In this document: one piece after another, positions 26,201 to 33,795 of the stretch | How positions within the stretch are numbered: the stretch's first letter is position 1 | Layout of the letters: each line of letters starts with the position of its first letter | Assembly (NCBI GenBank): GCA_900290245.1 | Contig: OKRB01000099.1 | Span: 32,412-70,756, forward strand | Direction of reading: 5' to 3' | Length of the DNA: 38,345 nt | Source: Candidatus Sulfuritelmatomonas gaucii | Lineage (GTDB): Bacteria; Acidobacteriota; Terriglobia; Terriglobales; Acidobacteriaceae | Translations under genes and position numbers: made by a program | Notes under the pieces: generated by a model | What the model was told of the DNA's origin: nothing | Database searches by the model: none | The model's input: the letters and a program-made list of their open reading frames with translations, nothing else

Positions 26201-26732
26201 GCTTAAAGGTCACGCTCTCGCTGGTCGTCCCTGTGGCAGGCGCTGTCGTGGATGTTGCCCAGACGAATGAACCGGCCACTGATGCCGTGCCACCGCTCAG
26301 TGTTGAAGACGCCAGCGTTTGGCCGAAGGTAATTGCGCTCGCCGTCGGCCACGCCGTCACCGTAGGTGTCGCGGGGTTCACCAATACGCTCACTGAGCCT
26401 GTCGCAGTGTTGTAATCGGTGGTGTCGGTGGGCGTGAATGTCACGCTTTCGCTCGGTGTTCCAGCACCGGGCGCCGTCGTGGAGGTCGTCCAGGCAAACG
26501 AACCGCTTACCGACGCCGTGCCTCCGGTCAGCGTCGACAGCGCCAGCGTCTGGCCGTAAATAATCGCGCTCGCCGTCGGCCATGCAGAGATCGTAGGAGT
26601 GGACTTGGTTTGAGTGGTCGAGCTTCCTTTTCCCCCGCAGCCCGTTACCCAAAGCCCTGCCAGAATGCTCAACCAAAATGCCGCTCGACGTCCCCACACG
26701 TTTACAGTCCAACCCCTTTGTATGATCGGCAT
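23298..26732 (-). CDS. Glycoside hydrolase family 44 endoglucanase/xyloglucanase lipoprotein with Ig-like repeats
   Basis: Lipoprotein of 1144 aa with VTG-Cys32 after a hydrophobic signal. Four tandem 76-77-aa Ig-like units occupy 45-351. They are followed by an InlB-B-like segment (ASFVSWTGC ... VTVNANTTVTATYN) and a Big_2-like domain (ITVSPSTATIGTQQQFTATV) to about 535. The GH44 catalytic region spans about 540-1144: TINPYVYGMN, LRWGGDDTSRYNYQNN, then MWDLDNEPTWWDAVHRDVHP with acid/base Glu about 767. DVHSYFSP and GIDEYNFGALES follow, with nucleophile Glu about 969, and then EADILGIFGRQGLDMSAFW. GH44 enzymes act on beta-1,4-glucans such as CMC and xyloglucan with retention. The start at 26732 has GGAG 11 bases upstream, a slightly long spacing. 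It is the first gene of the minus-strand cluster and is divergent from the 1950-aa NHL gene. Confidence 0.94.
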   Translation of the reverse strand: MPIIQRGWTVNVWGRRAAFWLSILAGLWVTGCGGKGSSTTQTKSTPTISAWPTASAIIYGQTLALSTLTGGTASVSGSFAWTTSTTAPGAGTPSESVTFTPTDTTDYNTATGSVSVLVNPATPTVTAWPTASAITFGQTLASSTLSGGTASVAGSFVWATSTTAPATGTTSESVTFKPSDATDYNTVPGSVNVTVNQATPTVTAWPMASAITYGQTLTSSALTGGTASVVGAFAWTTPTTVPSAGTPSESVTFTPSDAVDYNTVTGSVNLTVNKTTPTVTAWPTASAITSGQTLASSTLSGGTASVPGTFAWTSPATVPTGTASESVTFTPTNAADYNTVTGSVSVTVNSPTPYVLTVDSAAPATGITITASPTDNNSKSGGTTPFMLTYYGGTQVTLTAALSENGASFVSWTGCTSTSGSSGSICTVTVNANTTVTATYNQTTITSITVSPSTATIGTQQQFTATVNGTGNFSKAVTWSLSCASCGSLSPGTLSSSGLYNTPYPAPASVTITATSVQTTSVSGFATVTLNPPATASGPALTVDVGTPSNPAENPHTINPYVYGMNAYLLDSASEKIANPGLLRWGGDDTSRYNYQNNMTNSAADYYFESFLGAANQFPNSSGSTNFTQFFPATDTVGAAALGTVPVLGWVTNNTQFACSFTKSQFPNQQNYNSNNCGNGVLTSGADLNGNSGTSSTQIPNITSIQETPTDITNTTTTPQPGSSSSAFTTWADGTWSGGWVNSIVTNPSYGNGASGKGVAMWDLDNEPTWWDAVHRDVHPVAFTYDEVTNNGIGTALAIKTADPTALVSGPVIDYWEAYFYSKKDIESGWSSGPCYEPWSGPTDRTAHGGTPLIEYYLQQFAKYSGPSYYNTRLLDYLDVHSYFSPSYNGSSVGFTTAGDTQEQETRMNGTRVFWDPTYTDPNLPQPNYVTDSNYTPNCTTPLQAPEVIPMLKSWVAKDYPGTKTGIDEYNFGALESINGAVVEADILGIFGRQGLDMSAFWPTTNYSSQEPGNYSFAMYRNYDLANDGASFGDVYLYATSATSGADAENQLAVYGGQRSKDSAITVMVINKTYGPLTSTVSLQNFSAPSGTTASVYQYSNANLNSIVQQAPANVTSPSGSGSTSTINNYTFPAQSITLFVVPD
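25680..26600 (-). repeat. Four tandem ~231-bp repeats encoding 76-77-aa Ig-like units (GH44 protein)
   Basis: Four consecutive units of the same family as in the GH30 protein, each opening with TPT(I/V)(S/T)AWP and containing GQTL, GGTASV and SESVTF blocks. Units 1 and 2 most resemble units 1 and 2 of the GH30 protein, and the last unit resembles GH30 unit 3. This points to exchange of the whole stalk between two unrelated catalytic domains. Confidence 0.9.
26416..26526 (-). repeat. 111-nt stretch identical to 9106-9216
   Basis: Partner copy of the perfect 111-nt direct repeat, within the first Ig-like unit of the GH44 gene. The stretch is bounded by single-base differences on both sides (TAA versus TAG on the left, CCTCCGG versus CCTCCGC on the right). 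Confidence 0.9.
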
Positions 26733-26799
26733 AAGGTTTTAATCTCCCCGAATCAGGCGGACTTGCCGCCTCGGTCTCAGCTCTATGCAGGTGTCAGCC

Positions 26800-26829
26800 A
26801 TCCTACCACGCAAGAAGTGAAACGGTCAC
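26800..26829 (-). promoter_or_regulatory. Putative promoter of the GH44 gene
   Basis: On the minus strand GTGACC (26829-26824) and TAGGAT (26805-26800) are 18 bases apart. The arrangement mirrors that of the divergent NHL promoter (TTGACA, 18 bases, TAGGGT). The predicted leader is about 60 nt. Confidence 0.4.
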
Positions 26830-26847
26830 TTACCTTGGAGAGCCCGG

Positions 26848-26859
26848 CTCAAACGTTTT
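26848..26859. promoter_or_regulatory. LacI-type operator candidate (CTCAAACGTTTT), GH44 side
   Basis: Contains the CG-centred palindrome AAACGTTT typical of LacI/CcpA-family operators. It lies about 19 bases upstream of the putative GH44 -35 box. The same 12-nt word recurs at 27227-27238, beside the divergent promoter. Confidence 0.5.
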
Positions 26860-27043
26860 GCTCTTGCCAACCGCAGTGTCCATATGCCTTGATAGGTCCG
26901 GTGCTCATCCGCCTCGTGCGACCTGCCGGTATGTCACTGGCCGGTTGACGATGAGAGTCAGTTTGCACAAGCCGCGAAGCAAACCGGAACCCTGCGTGGG
27001 AAACAGAAGCCGGTTCGGCTTTTTCCTTTTTTTATGAAGGATG

Positions 27044-27061
27044 GATAACGGTATCATCCAT
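27044..27061. promoter_or_regulatory. LacI-type operator candidate, 18-nt word shared with 5746-5763
   Basis: GATAACGGTATCATCCAT differs from the site upstream of the ROK gene at two of 18 positions. The GATAAC/GGTATC core is a CG-centred near-palindrome. Its location between two divergent polysaccharide genes fits an operator for one of the LacI proteins encoded in the window. Confidence 0.5.
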
Positions 27062-27226
27062 TCGAGAATTCCGGACGCCGACTCGCCATGGCCTGATGGG
27101 CTGCATCGTCTTGAAGGCTCCTCCCTTGAGCGCCCGTCTGCGGGGCGAAAGCAGATTCTTGAAGGTTTAAGTGGCGCGGCTTCGTGCTCTTTCCATTCGC
27201 TTAAGGGACAGCTCTAATTCGCTTTA

Positions 27227-27238
27227 CTCAAACGTTTT
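27227..27238. promoter_or_regulatory. LacI-type operator candidate (CTCAAACGTTTT), NHL protein C side
   Basis: Exact copy of the word at 26848-26859, ending five bases before the TTGACA box of the NHL promoter. The core AAACGTTT is a perfect palindrome. Confidence 0.5.
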
Positions 27239-27242
27239 TTAC

Positions 27243-27272
27243 TTGACAATGCCAAATTTTGTCGAGTAGGGT
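27243..27272 (+). promoter_or_regulatory. Putative promoter of NHL protein C gene
   Basis: A perfect TTGACA (27243-27248) is followed after 18 bases by TAGGGT (27267-27272). A CG-centred near-palindrome, GTATCGTTAC (27273-27282), directly follows the -10 box, at the place where a repressor would block the start site. The leader to the ATG would be about 465 nt. Confidence 0.45.
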
Positions 27273-27745
27273 GTATCGTTACCAAATTGGTCTTTGATTC
27301 TGTGCGGAGTTCCAGGTAGGGGTGGCATACCCGGCGTGCGCGAAAAAATTGTCGGGATGCGAAGTCCGGATTTGCGAGGGGTTCTTTTTCCCTCGCAGTG
27401 ATTGCACCTCCGTTCCCGGGAAGGGACGGCAGGATCCAACGGTGGATCGATATCACTATCAGCCGCCGGCGGGGATTCGTTCAGCAGATTTGGGGTTTTG
27501 ATTTCAATACAACAAGCCTGAGCAAATATCTGAACCGAACATCCGTTCCGGGCAGGTGAGAGCGCGGCGGGTGCGTGGCTTCGAGAGACCCGGGGTCTTG
27601 AGACAGAGATGTGATTTGGCGCTCGGTGAGAGCAGCTAAGGCGAATTTTGCCGGGTGTGAAGCAGACCAGCTGAAGAACAATGCGGGACAGAGCAGGGCG
27701 TAGCCGATTCCCGAAATCGGAGAGAACCAAATCGGAGGAAGAGTA

Positions 27746-30700
27746 ATGCAAACTACATTGATCAGATCGACGAGTCCAGTGCGGTCCCTCAATTTCACAT
27801 CTCTAGCCTTGTTGTCGGTGCTGGCTCTCTGGTTGAGCGGGGCGGTTGCTCATGCCCAGCTGCCCATCGTGGTCTCCGGCACGCCTACGCAGTTGGGAGC
27901 ACTCACCGGCGGCGGTTGGGACGGCTCCCAGGAGCCCGTGGGTGGGACATTTGTGATCGGCGTGAACGGCAACGTCCTCGTCGGTGACGGATATACAGGC
28001 AATTTTCTTCAGATCACCCCTGCCGGCTCTGATACAACGCTAGCGGCCGGCATAGGCGGCTCGGCGGCTGCGCTTGATAGTTTCGGCAATCTGTATTTCG
28101 GCGGCAATTACAACGCCAACGTCTTCAAGGTTCCCTACAACGTCGCCACCGGCGCCTATGTCGGATTTACAACGGCTCCGACGACCGCTTGCCTGGGCGG
28201 CAACCAGGACACTGCTCCGTGTCTGTTCGCGCCCGCAGTTTCGGCCTACATGAGTGGCACCCTCGCTGGAACGGGAAACTCCGGCTACGCCGGCGTGGCT
28301 TTCGATCCGCAGGGAAACTTCTTCTTTGAATCCAACACGCTTCCGAGCACTGACCCCAACACGATCTTCGAATGCAATCTCGCTTGTCTGGCCAGCCCCA
28401 CAGCTACTCCAACGCTCATTTACAAGGATGCGAATTCGATTGGCGCACTGCAGATCGACCCGTGGGGCAACATCTTTTTTGTCGATGGCAACAACGGCAC
28501 TGGCAAAGTCACCAACCTGAACGAACTCCCGCTTTCCTCGGGATCATATGCCACCTCCCCGACCGTTGTGCTGTCCTACACGAACAAGGCCAGCTATGGC
28601 AACGGAATCAGCGGCCTTGCGATTTCCGGTACCGGCACGGTGTACTTCTCCACGAACGGCGACGGTCTTTTTGCCATTCCCAACACGCAATCGGGCGGGC
28701 CAAAAGTCAGCGGCATTTACATGCTCTCGACACAGGGGGGCAAAGGCCTCGCGATCGATTCCAAGGGCAATCTCTATGGGATTCCTTATAACAGCGGCGA
28801 CGTCGTGTCGTTTATCCCGGTGAATAGCTTCTTCCTTGGGGCGACGACGATCAGCGGCACGGCGACAACGGCAACTGCGAATGTATTCGACAGCGGCGCG
28901 TCATGCACGCCAACGCTGACCGCATCAGTCGTTGAGTTTGGCAAGGCGACATCCGAATTCGGCATTACGCCAGGCACCACTTGCGGAGCGGAGCTTGGCA
29001 CCGGGAATGGAACCTTCAGCCCCGCGGTGTCGCTGACAGGCGCGATGATATCCGCAACTATCACCTTCAATCCCACAAGCGTGGGTGCGCGCAATGCGGC
29101 ATTGGTGATTTCGGATACAACGAACAGCCTAAGCGGCGTTGCCGCTCTCACTGGCATTGGCCAAGGCGCGATGGCAAGTCTCGATCCCGGCGCCCAGCCG
29201 AACGGACCATTCACCGGATTCTCTGGTCCGACATCCGTGGTAGCCGATCCGGCGGGCGATGTGTTTGTCGCCGACTCGGCTGCGGGGAAAGTGTATGAGA
29301 TTCCCGCGGGATCAACGACTCCGGCTTCGATCGGCTCGGGATTTGTTAACCCAACGTCGTTAGCCTTCGACGCGAATGGGGACTTGTTTATCGCCGATGA
29401 CGGCCTGCCGGCGGTTCTGGAGATTGCGAACATCGGCACGACCGGCGCATTTGCGGCAGGCACGGAGTCAACCGTTGTCAGCAACAAGGCGACCCCCGGT
29501 GGAACTGCGCTGGCCAGCGCCATGGGCATTGCCGCGGGACCGAACGGCACGCTTTATATCTCCGACACGACGAATAAGCGCGTGGTCTTCTACAACCCAA
29601 TCACCGGCCAGGCCGGCGTAACTCTTGCCTTTGCGGCGAACGGGATCTCGTCGCCGATGGGACTTGCTGTTGACGGTTCGGGCGATCTATTTGTCGCCGA
29701 CTCGAGCGCGAATAAGATCTTTGAAGTCTCGGCTATCGGCGTGGTCAGTTCTGTCGCGGTACCCAATGTGACAAAGGCGTCCGGTGTTGCGGTGGATGGA
29801 TCGGGTAGTCTCCTGGTCTCGGATGCCGGTGCAGGTAACATCGTCCTGATTCCCAACGCCAGCGGAACGCTTTCCACCTCGAATGCGGCTATCGTCGAAA
29901 CGGTTGGGTCACAAGCGTCTTCTCTCTGGATGGATTCCAAGGGCGATTTGTACGCCGCAAGTACAAGCGGCAAGTCGGCCTACGCCATCATGCGCACTTC
30001 GGCTTCTGTGAATCTGGGTACCGTTTCGGATGGCGTGACGCAATCCGCCGCGGTTTACCTGGAGAACTCCGGCAATGCGGCCGCAACCCTGGCGACGCCG
30101 GTCGTCACCGAGCCCACCAACACCATGTTCACCCTGAACCCGGCAACAACGAACGGGTGTTCGGCTGGAAGTTCGGGCCCTGCTGGAGCGTTCTGTCAAT
30201 TCGTGGCCTCCTTCACACCGCCTCCGGGAACGGCCAACGGTGTACAGAACGGCTCGGGAGCCATCAACGTTGCCACTCCGGCGTTGACGCTGACCGTGAG
30301 TATGACGGGCACAGCCACGCAATCGTCGATTCTGCCGCAGACCATTACCGGCTTCAATCCTCCGGCGACGGTACAGGTTGGCCAGCAGATCACACTGTCG
30401 GCAACGGGCGGCGCATCGGGCAATCCGGTCGTCTTCAGCATCGATGCGGGTTCCGCATGTCCTACCTGCGCAACGATCGCGGGCAACTTGTTAACGGCGG
30501 TTGCGGTCGGCGTTGTGAAGGTTGATGCCAACCAGGCAGGCGGCAGCGCCAACGGCAACCAATATGCTGCTGCGACGCAGGTTCAGGCGCCCATCACGGT
30601 CAATAACAATATTGTTGCGTCCGACGTACCCGCACTCACGATGAACCAGATCAATTGGAGTTATCAGAGTGGCGCCTTCACTGACGGGCAGAATCCGGCC

Positions 30701-33598
30701 GGCGGAAGCTTTGCTGTAACACCGAATGGCATGGTGGTCGTCGGAACAACCTATAACAACAAGGCGGACTTCGTTAGCGCAAGCACCGGCGCCCTGACCA
30801 ACCAGGTGGCTATCAACGGACCGGGCGGGTTCGCGCTCGACAGCAAGAATAACCTGTACATGTCGCATCTCTATGGCCCGGCGGTTCTGAAGATTCCGTA
30901 CGTCAACGGCGCATATGTGGCATTGAGCGACGCGACTCCTTCAGCCTGCACCGGCACCGACACAGTTTTGTGCACTGTGGGGTCCGCGCCGAGTGGGGGA
31001 GTCAAGGCGATCTCCTTTGATCCATCGGGCAACCTCTATATGGTCGGCGTTCCAAGTTCGACCGGCGCCAGCGCGATTTACGTGTGCCCTGCCAGTTGCC
31101 AAACTGGCGGTACCGCAACATTGCTCTACTCGGATACGAGTGCAATCAGCCAGGTCGCCTTCGATCCGTGGGGCAATCTGTTCTTCACTGAAGGTGTCTT
31201 CACCAGTGCAGGTAACTTTGGCAACGACGAAGTTGCGAGTTCAAACCTCAACGAACTGAAGTACACCGCGGGAACCGGCTATGCTGCAACTCCGACCCTT
31301 CTGCAGACCCTCACCGACGCCACTCCCGCTAACTACGACGATCAGTTGGATGGCGTCGCCGTTACCCCCACGGGCACCATCTACTACGCGACCCAAAACG
31401 AAGGGACGTTCGCCATCCCGAATACGCAAACAGGCGGCCCTGACACTGCGCATCAGTATGTGGTGTCAGCTCTAGGCGCAAAAGGAATGGAGCTGGACGC
31501 GCAAGGCAACGAGTGGGTGGTGGTCTATCACTCGGGCGGCGACAACATTGGCGAAGCTTTGCTCGGCGACTTGACCACGCCCAACGCTCAGTACCAGGGC
31601 GCTCCGGTCACTGCTCCCGCGACGGTCGTCGACAACGCCTTTGGCTGCGGAACAGCCGCAACCCTGGCCATTGCATCCTCAAACACGGAGTTCGCAGCAA
31701 CGGGTGCCACTACATGCTCAGGAGTCTCGGCCAATTTCTCCACTGCGGTCTCAGGGTCCACCTATCCAGCGACCATCACCTTCACAGCGACGAAGCCCGC
31801 GAGTCAAACCGCAACGCTGACCGTTTCAGATACCGCGAACGGCGGCCTGGGAACTGCAACGGTGACCGGCTTCGCCTTGACGACTCCGCAGACCATCGCT
31901 TTCACCGCACCCGTAGTTACGACTTACACCTATGCACCCGGGTTGACGGTTACGGTGAGCGTGAGCAATGGTGCTTCAAACAATCCCGTAGCCTTCACGA
32001 TCGACGCGGCAAGCAAAGGCGCCGGAACCTTCTCGACCACGACGGTAACCGGCACTACCTCAACGGCGACATTAACGGTGACGCAGGCAGGGGCCATTGT
32101 CATCGACGCCAATGAACCTGGCGGGCTGGTGAAAGGCGTTTATTACGACAGCGCGTCGCTGCAGTTGACCGTCACCATCAACCCGGCTTCGCAGACCATC
32201 ATCTTCCTGCCTCTCACTCCGATCACATATGCTCCCAACGCGACAGTCACGCTGAATGCCACCGGAGGCGCATCGACCAGCCCGTTGGTCCTCAGCATTG
32301 ACGCGAGCAGCACCGGGCAGGGATCAATCGCCGGCAACGTTCTCACGGTCACCCAGGCAGGCACCTTCGTGATCGACGCGAACCAGGCGGCAGATAAGAA
32401 CTTCTCAGCGGCGCCTCAGGTTCAGCAGGTCCTGGTCGTCAACCAGGCGAGCCAGATCATCATCTTCACTCCGATAACAACGCCGCTCCATTACATTGCG
32501 TCGTGCCCGGTCCTTGCTCAGTGCGCGATGATCAGCATTCAAGCCTCGGGCGGAGCGACAAACAACCCAATCGCCATCAGCCCGGATCCAACAAATACCG
32601 TTGGCTTCACGATCGTCAATTCGACTACCTCGAAAACCGGGGTAACAACAGCGACGCTGGTTCTGTTGCCAAACCAGACCTTCACCTTCCCGACGAAGCT
32701 TGTGATCGATGGGAACCAGCAGGGCAATGTCGACTACTCGGCCGCAGCGCAGTTGCAGCTGATCATCAACGTTCTGGGGCCGCTGCCACTGCAGACCATC
32801 ACCTGGGCGAATCCAGGGACGCAGGTTGTGGGCGGTTCGTTGACGCTCAGCGCAACATCCAGTGCCGGCGCAGGCTACCCGATCGCGTTCACCGCAAGCC
32901 CTGCGTCCTCGTCGGTCTGCACGGTGAGCGGCACGAAGCCCACGTTCGTTGGCAGTGGCGCCTGCACCATCACGGCTTCACAGGCAGGCGACAACACGAA
33001 CTTTGCCGCAGCCATACCGTTGACGCAAACGTTCGCTGTGAACGCCTCGGGCCAAGCGCCGTCAATGAACATGAGCCTCTCGCTGACCTCGCTGACCATT
33101 CAGCCTGGAACAGTCGGGCTCACGCAAATCACCATCAACTCCGTGAATAACTTCGCTAGCTCCGGGGTGAACTTCGCCTGCTCCGGCTTGCCGACGGGCT
33201 ACTCCTGCGGATTCAACCCGAGCTCCACTATTGCCTTCACTCCAAGCGGAACCACCGGTTTGCCGGGGGCCTCAAGCGCGAGTACCACGCTGACGATCGC
33301 TACGCCTTCGACAGCGGCTCTTGAGCGTCACAACCCGAGGCCATTCTTGCCGGCGACCCTGGCTGTTGCGCTCTGCTTCCTGGGCTTCAAAAAGCGCAGC
33401 CGGCTGCGTCTGCTCCTGCTGCTGGTGGCCCTCTTCGCCGGATTGGGGATGTTCTCCGCATGCGGAGGAAGCAGTACGACGAAGACAACCAAGACCACGA
33501 CAACGACTGTCACCATCACCGCGACGCCCACGGGAGGAATGTCGGGAGCGTCGGCATCGGTCCAGTCGACGGCAACCTTGACAGTGATCTCGGAATAG
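27746..33598 (+). CDS. Giant secreted NHL-repeat/Ig-like protein C (1950 aa) with C-terminal hairpin anchor
   Basis: Exported protein with a signal peptide at about 1-37 (LALLSVLALWLSGAVAHAQ), started by an ATG with GGAGG seven bases upstream. A propeller-like region at about 45-473 (GNVLVGDGYTGNFLQITP; GNLYFGGNYNANVFKVP; WGNIFFVDGNNGTG) is repeated in diverged form at about 960-1378 (MVVVGTTYNNKADF; WGNLFFTEGVFTSAG). Between them lies a second NHL set at about 485-760, related to the repeats of proteins A and B. MBG/Big-like repeats at about 860-950 and 1380-1790 begin with QTI(T/A/I) and contain GGAS-NP and VIDANQ blocks. The C-terminus has a hydrophobic stretch, GFKKRSR, a Leu-rich helix, Cys1906 in MFSAC, then a Thr-rich tail. 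No catalytic motif was found. It is probably a surface polysaccharide-binding or adhesion protein; the function is unknown. Confidence 0.85.
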   Translation: MQTTLIRSTSPVRSLNFTSLALLSVLALWLSGAVAHAQLPIVVSGTPTQLGALTGGGWDGSQEPVGGTFVIGVNGNVLVGDGYTGNFLQITPAGSDTTLAAGIGGSAAALDSFGNLYFGGNYNANVFKVPYNVATGAYVGFTTAPTTACLGGNQDTAPCLFAPAVSAYMSGTLAGTGNSGYAGVAFDPQGNFFFESNTLPSTDPNTIFECNLACLASPTATPTLIYKDANSIGALQIDPWGNIFFVDGNNGTGKVTNLNELPLSSGSYATSPTVVLSYTNKASYGNGISGLAISGTGTVYFSTNGDGLFAIPNTQSGGPKVSGIYMLSTQGGKGLAIDSKGNLYGIPYNSGDVVSFIPVNSFFLGATTISGTATTATANVFDSGASCTPTLTASVVEFGKATSEFGITPGTTCGAELGTGNGTFSPAVSLTGAMISATITFNPTSVGARNAALVISDTTNSLSGVAALTGIGQGAMASLDPGAQPNGPFTGFSGPTSVVADPAGDVFVADSAAGKVYEIPAGSTTPASIGSGFVNPTSLAFDANGDLFIADDGLPAVLEIANIGTTGAFAAGTESTVVSNKATPGGTALASAMGIAAGPNGTLYISDTTNKRVVFYNPITGQAGVTLAFAANGISSPMGLAVDGSGDLFVADSSANKIFEVSAIGVVSSVAVPNVTKASGVAVDGSGSLLVSDAGAGNIVLIPNASGTLSTSNAAIVETVGSQASSLWMDSKGDLYAASTSGKSAYAIMRTSASVNLGTVSDGVTQSAAVYLENSGNAAATLATPVVTEPTNTMFTLNPATTNGCSAGSSGPAGAFCQFVASFTPPPGTANGVQNGSGAINVATPALTLTVSMTGTATQSSILPQTITGFNPPATVQVGQQITLSATGGASGNPVVFSIDAGSACPTCATIAGNLLTAVAVGVVKVDANQAGGSANGNQYAAATQVQAPITVNNNIVASDVPALTMNQINWSYQSGAFTDGQNPAGGSFAVTPNGMVVVGTTYNNKADFVSASTGALTNQVAINGPGGFALDSKNNLYMSHLYGPAVLKIPYVNGAYVALSDATPSACTGTDTVLCTVGSAPSGGVKAISFDPSGNLYMVGVPSSTGASAIYVCPASCQTGGTATLLYSDTSAISQVAFDPWGNLFFTEGVFTSAGNFGNDEVASSNLNELKYTAGTGYAATPTLLQTLTDATPANYDDQLDGVAVTPTGTIYYATQNEGTFAIPNTQTGGPDTAHQYVVSALGAKGMELDAQGNEWVVVYHSGGDNIGEALLGDLTTPNAQYQGAPVTAPATVVDNAFGCGTAATLAIASSNTEFAATGATTCSGVSANFSTAVSGSTYPATITFTATKPASQTATLTVSDTANGGLGTATVTGFALTTPQTIAFTAPVVTTYTYAPGLTVTVSVSNGASNNPVAFTIDAASKGAGTFSTTTVTGTTSTATLTVTQAGAIVIDANEPGGLVKGVYYDSASLQLTVTINPASQTIIFLPLTPITYAPNATVTLNATGGASTSPLVLSIDASSTGQGSIAGNVLTVTQAGTFVIDANQAADKNFSAAPQVQQVLVVNQASQIIIFTPITTPLHYIASCPVLAQCAMISIQASGGATNNPIAISPDPTNTVGFTIVNSTTSKTGVTTATLVLLPNQTFTFPTKLVIDGNQQGNVDYSAAAQLQLIINVLGPLPLQTITWANPGTQVVGGSLTLSATSSAGAGYPIAFTASPASSSVCTVSGTKPTFVGSGACTITASQAGDNTNFAAAIPLTQTFAVNASGQAPSMNMSLSLTSLTIQPGTVGLTQITINSVNNFASSGVNFACSGLPTGYSCGFNPSSTIAFTPSGTTGLPGASSASTTLTIATPSTAALERHNPRPFLPATLAVALCFLGFKKRSRLRLLLLLVALFAGLGMFSACGGSSTTKTTKTTTTTVTITATPTGGMSGASASVQSTATLTVISE
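27880..29166 (+). repeat. First copy of an internal ~430-aa duplicated module in NHL protein C
   Basis: Encodes residues of about 45-473, which align by eye with the module at 30620-31880. Shared landmarks in the same order are VKVP/LKIPY with N(V)A-GAYV, DPWGNIFF/DPWGNLFF, LNELP/LNELK, AIPNTQSGGP/AIPNTQTGGP, a Cys-containing FGxTxxEF block and a closing SDTxNxxxG. Confidence 0.75.
30620..31880 (+). repeat. Second copy of the internal duplicated module in NHL protein C
   Basis: Diverged second copy (about residues 960-1378) of the module at 27880-29166. The copies differ at many positions, so the duplication is old. They are separated by an unrelated NHL array and one Big-like repeat. Confidence 0.75.
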
Positions 33599-33627
33599 GA
33601 GACTTTCCTCAAGCCGCTTGAAATTCT

Positions 33628-33664
33628 GGCCTCTCCACTCTGAAAACATCGGGGTGGAGAGGCC
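33628..33664 (+). terminator. Terminator after NHL protein C
   Basis: A perfect 11-bp stem (GGCCTCTCCAC / GTGGAGAGGCC) with a 15-nt loop lies 29 nt after the stop codon and is followed by TTGATATTCTT. The stem is strong and the T tract interrupted. Confidence 0.7.
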
Positions 33665-33744
33665 TTGATATTCTTGCGAAGCGAGCACTGGCCAAACCGC
33701 CGCGGTCGGGGGTTAGCGACGCGTCCATCCACAAAATAAAATGA

Positions 33745-33762
33745 CCTCTCGTTCAAGAGAGG
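33745..33762 (-). terminator. Terminator of the tRNA-Thr gene
   Basis: On the minus strand CCTCTC, a TTGAAC loop and GAGAGG are followed by TCATTTTATTTTG, a good U-rich tail. It lies 33 nt past the encoded CCA end of the tRNA. Confidence 0.75.
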
Positions 33763-33795
33763 CCACGTCGTCTATGGGGTTTTCTGCTTCTGATC

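Larger units (their letters stand above)
26733..27745. other. 1013-nt divergent control region between GH44 and the 1950-aa NHL protein
   Basis: No credible gene is seen; minus-strand open frames here (27239-27751, 27214-27456) cover the promoter and ribosome binding site of the NHL gene and are rejected. The region holds two putative divergent promoters (26800-26829 minus, 27243-27272 plus). It also holds two copies of CTCAAACGTTTT (26848-26859, 27227-27238), an 18-nt LacI-like site (27044-27061) and a GTATCGTTAC site just after the -10 of the NHL promoter (27273-27282). The plus-strand leader of about 460 nt (27280-27745) is unexplained. Confidence 0.7.

Noticed and set aside
27239..27751. 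Minus-strand open frame of 170 aa
   Set aside because: It covers the promoter, leader and start codon of the NHL gene, lacks a domain and a ribosome binding site, and has a composition unlike the real genes.
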